Origin: Mycocentrospora acerina
Lineage: Eukaryota; Ascomycota; Dothideomycetes; Pleosporales
Assembly: GCA_022701365.1 (NCBI GenBank)
Contig: JAKUHH010000395.1
Location: 799,734 to 863,733, forward strand
Direction of reading: 5' to 3'
Length of the DNA stretch: 64,000 nt
The translations under genes were made by a program, and so were the position numbers. Under the pieces are notes generated by a model, which saw only the letters and a program-made list of their open reading frames with translations, was not told the DNA's origin and made no database searches. Shown in pieces: positions 63,626 to 64,000 of this stretch (the first letter of the stretch is position 1; each line of letters begins with the position of its first letter).

Positions 63626-64000
63626 ATGGATAGATGGATGTATGGATTGTTGAAGCAGGGAATCCAATGGAATGGAATGGAATGAAATGAAATCAAACCA
63701 AACTAAATGATACCAATATCTGTAAGATTGATTTTGGTGATTGGTTTTACTACTTGACTGACTAACTGACTGACTGACTGACCTATCGACTTGCCATTTA
63801 TTGTCCACCCTTCCTCTCTCTCTTTTCTTTACTACTGTCTACATGTCTTTTCTTTCCTTGCTTCCTTTTCATTTTTCGGTCAGTGCTACTTTTACTTCTA
63901 CTTCTTCCGCTACTCGTTTCCATGTTGCATCCATCCATCCATCCATCCGTCCATCCTGCAACTCATCGTCTGAACCCACACACTCACACACACACATATA
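63626..64000. other. 3' flank of the Rab-GAP gene with repeats
   Basis: (GGAAT)n/(GAAAT)n at about 63667-63692, (GACT)n at 63756-63782 and (CATC)n at 63930-63956. No gene before the window ends. Confidence 0.6.

Overview
The window looks like nuclear chromosome sequence from a filamentous ascomycete (Pezizomycotina, most likely a dothideomycete of the Pleosporales type). Reasons: a HEX-1 Woronin-body gene with a C-terminal SRL, which is restricted to Pezizomycotina; short GT-AG introns (44 to about 300 bp), several with CTAAC-like branch sites; moderately spaced genes on both strands; AT-rich repeat-degraded patches next to GC-rich coding; and abundant microsatellites. The taxonomic call is inference; no rRNA or tRNA gene was recognised.

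Layout. 0-5 kb: no convincing gene. 5.1-6.6 kb: TALE homeobox regulator. 9.1-10.4 kb (-): DHYC palmitoyltransferase (Pfa5 type). 12.4-14.8 kb: two neighbouring, related cysteine-rich miniproteins. 16-17.6 kb (-): annexin with a long Q/Y/G/P repeat head. 18.9-19.3 kb: small low-complexity protein. 20.5-21.7 kb (-): OCH1-like GT32 mannosyltransferase. 23.2-28.2 kb: microsatellite-rich, then AT-rich accessory patch holding a secreted type-B carboxylesterase and a decayed Fot1/pogo transposase fragment. 28.3-30.1 kb (-): conserved-looking protein of unknown function. 31.4-32.7 kb: PGAP4-like Golgi glycosyltransferase. 35.0-35.2 kb (-): small secreted cysteine-rich protein. 36.1-37.3 kb (-): MYND-finger protein. 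38.9-40.9 kb (-): hex1, with an unusual AUG-free open leader. 43.8-45.5 kb: secreted GH18 chitinase with CBM18, carrying an apparent frameshift and a GC-AG intron. 47.1-48.6 kb (-): CCDC47 homologue. 49.1-52.6 kb: COX7a-like subunit and a PPR-like protein sharing a 313-bp divergent promoter. 53.1-55.7 kb (-): mitochondrial acyl-CoA synthetase. 56.0-57.3 kb (-): tail-anchored inositol polyphosphate 5-phosphatase. 58.1-59.4 kb: SDR dehydrogenase. 60.0-63.6 kb: GRAM/TBC/EF-hand Rab-GAP.

The genes do not form one pathway. Loose themes are secretory-pathway glycan and membrane functions (GT32, PGAP4-like, CCDC47, Rab-GAP, 5-phosphatase, palmitoyltransferase, annexin), mitochondrial functions (COX7a, PPR, acyl-CoA synthetase), cell-wall or secreted activities (chitinase, carboxylesterase, small secreted protein) and septal plugging (hex1). 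Gene models with introns were built by hand from splice sites and reading-phase agreement, so exon borders are predictions. The most unusual signals are the Met-free open leader of hex1, an in-frame retainable intron in the Rab-GAP encoding a hydrophobic heptad repeat, the paired cysteine-rich miniproteins, the frameshifted chitinase, and pentanucleotide repeats that recur just downstream of stop codons.
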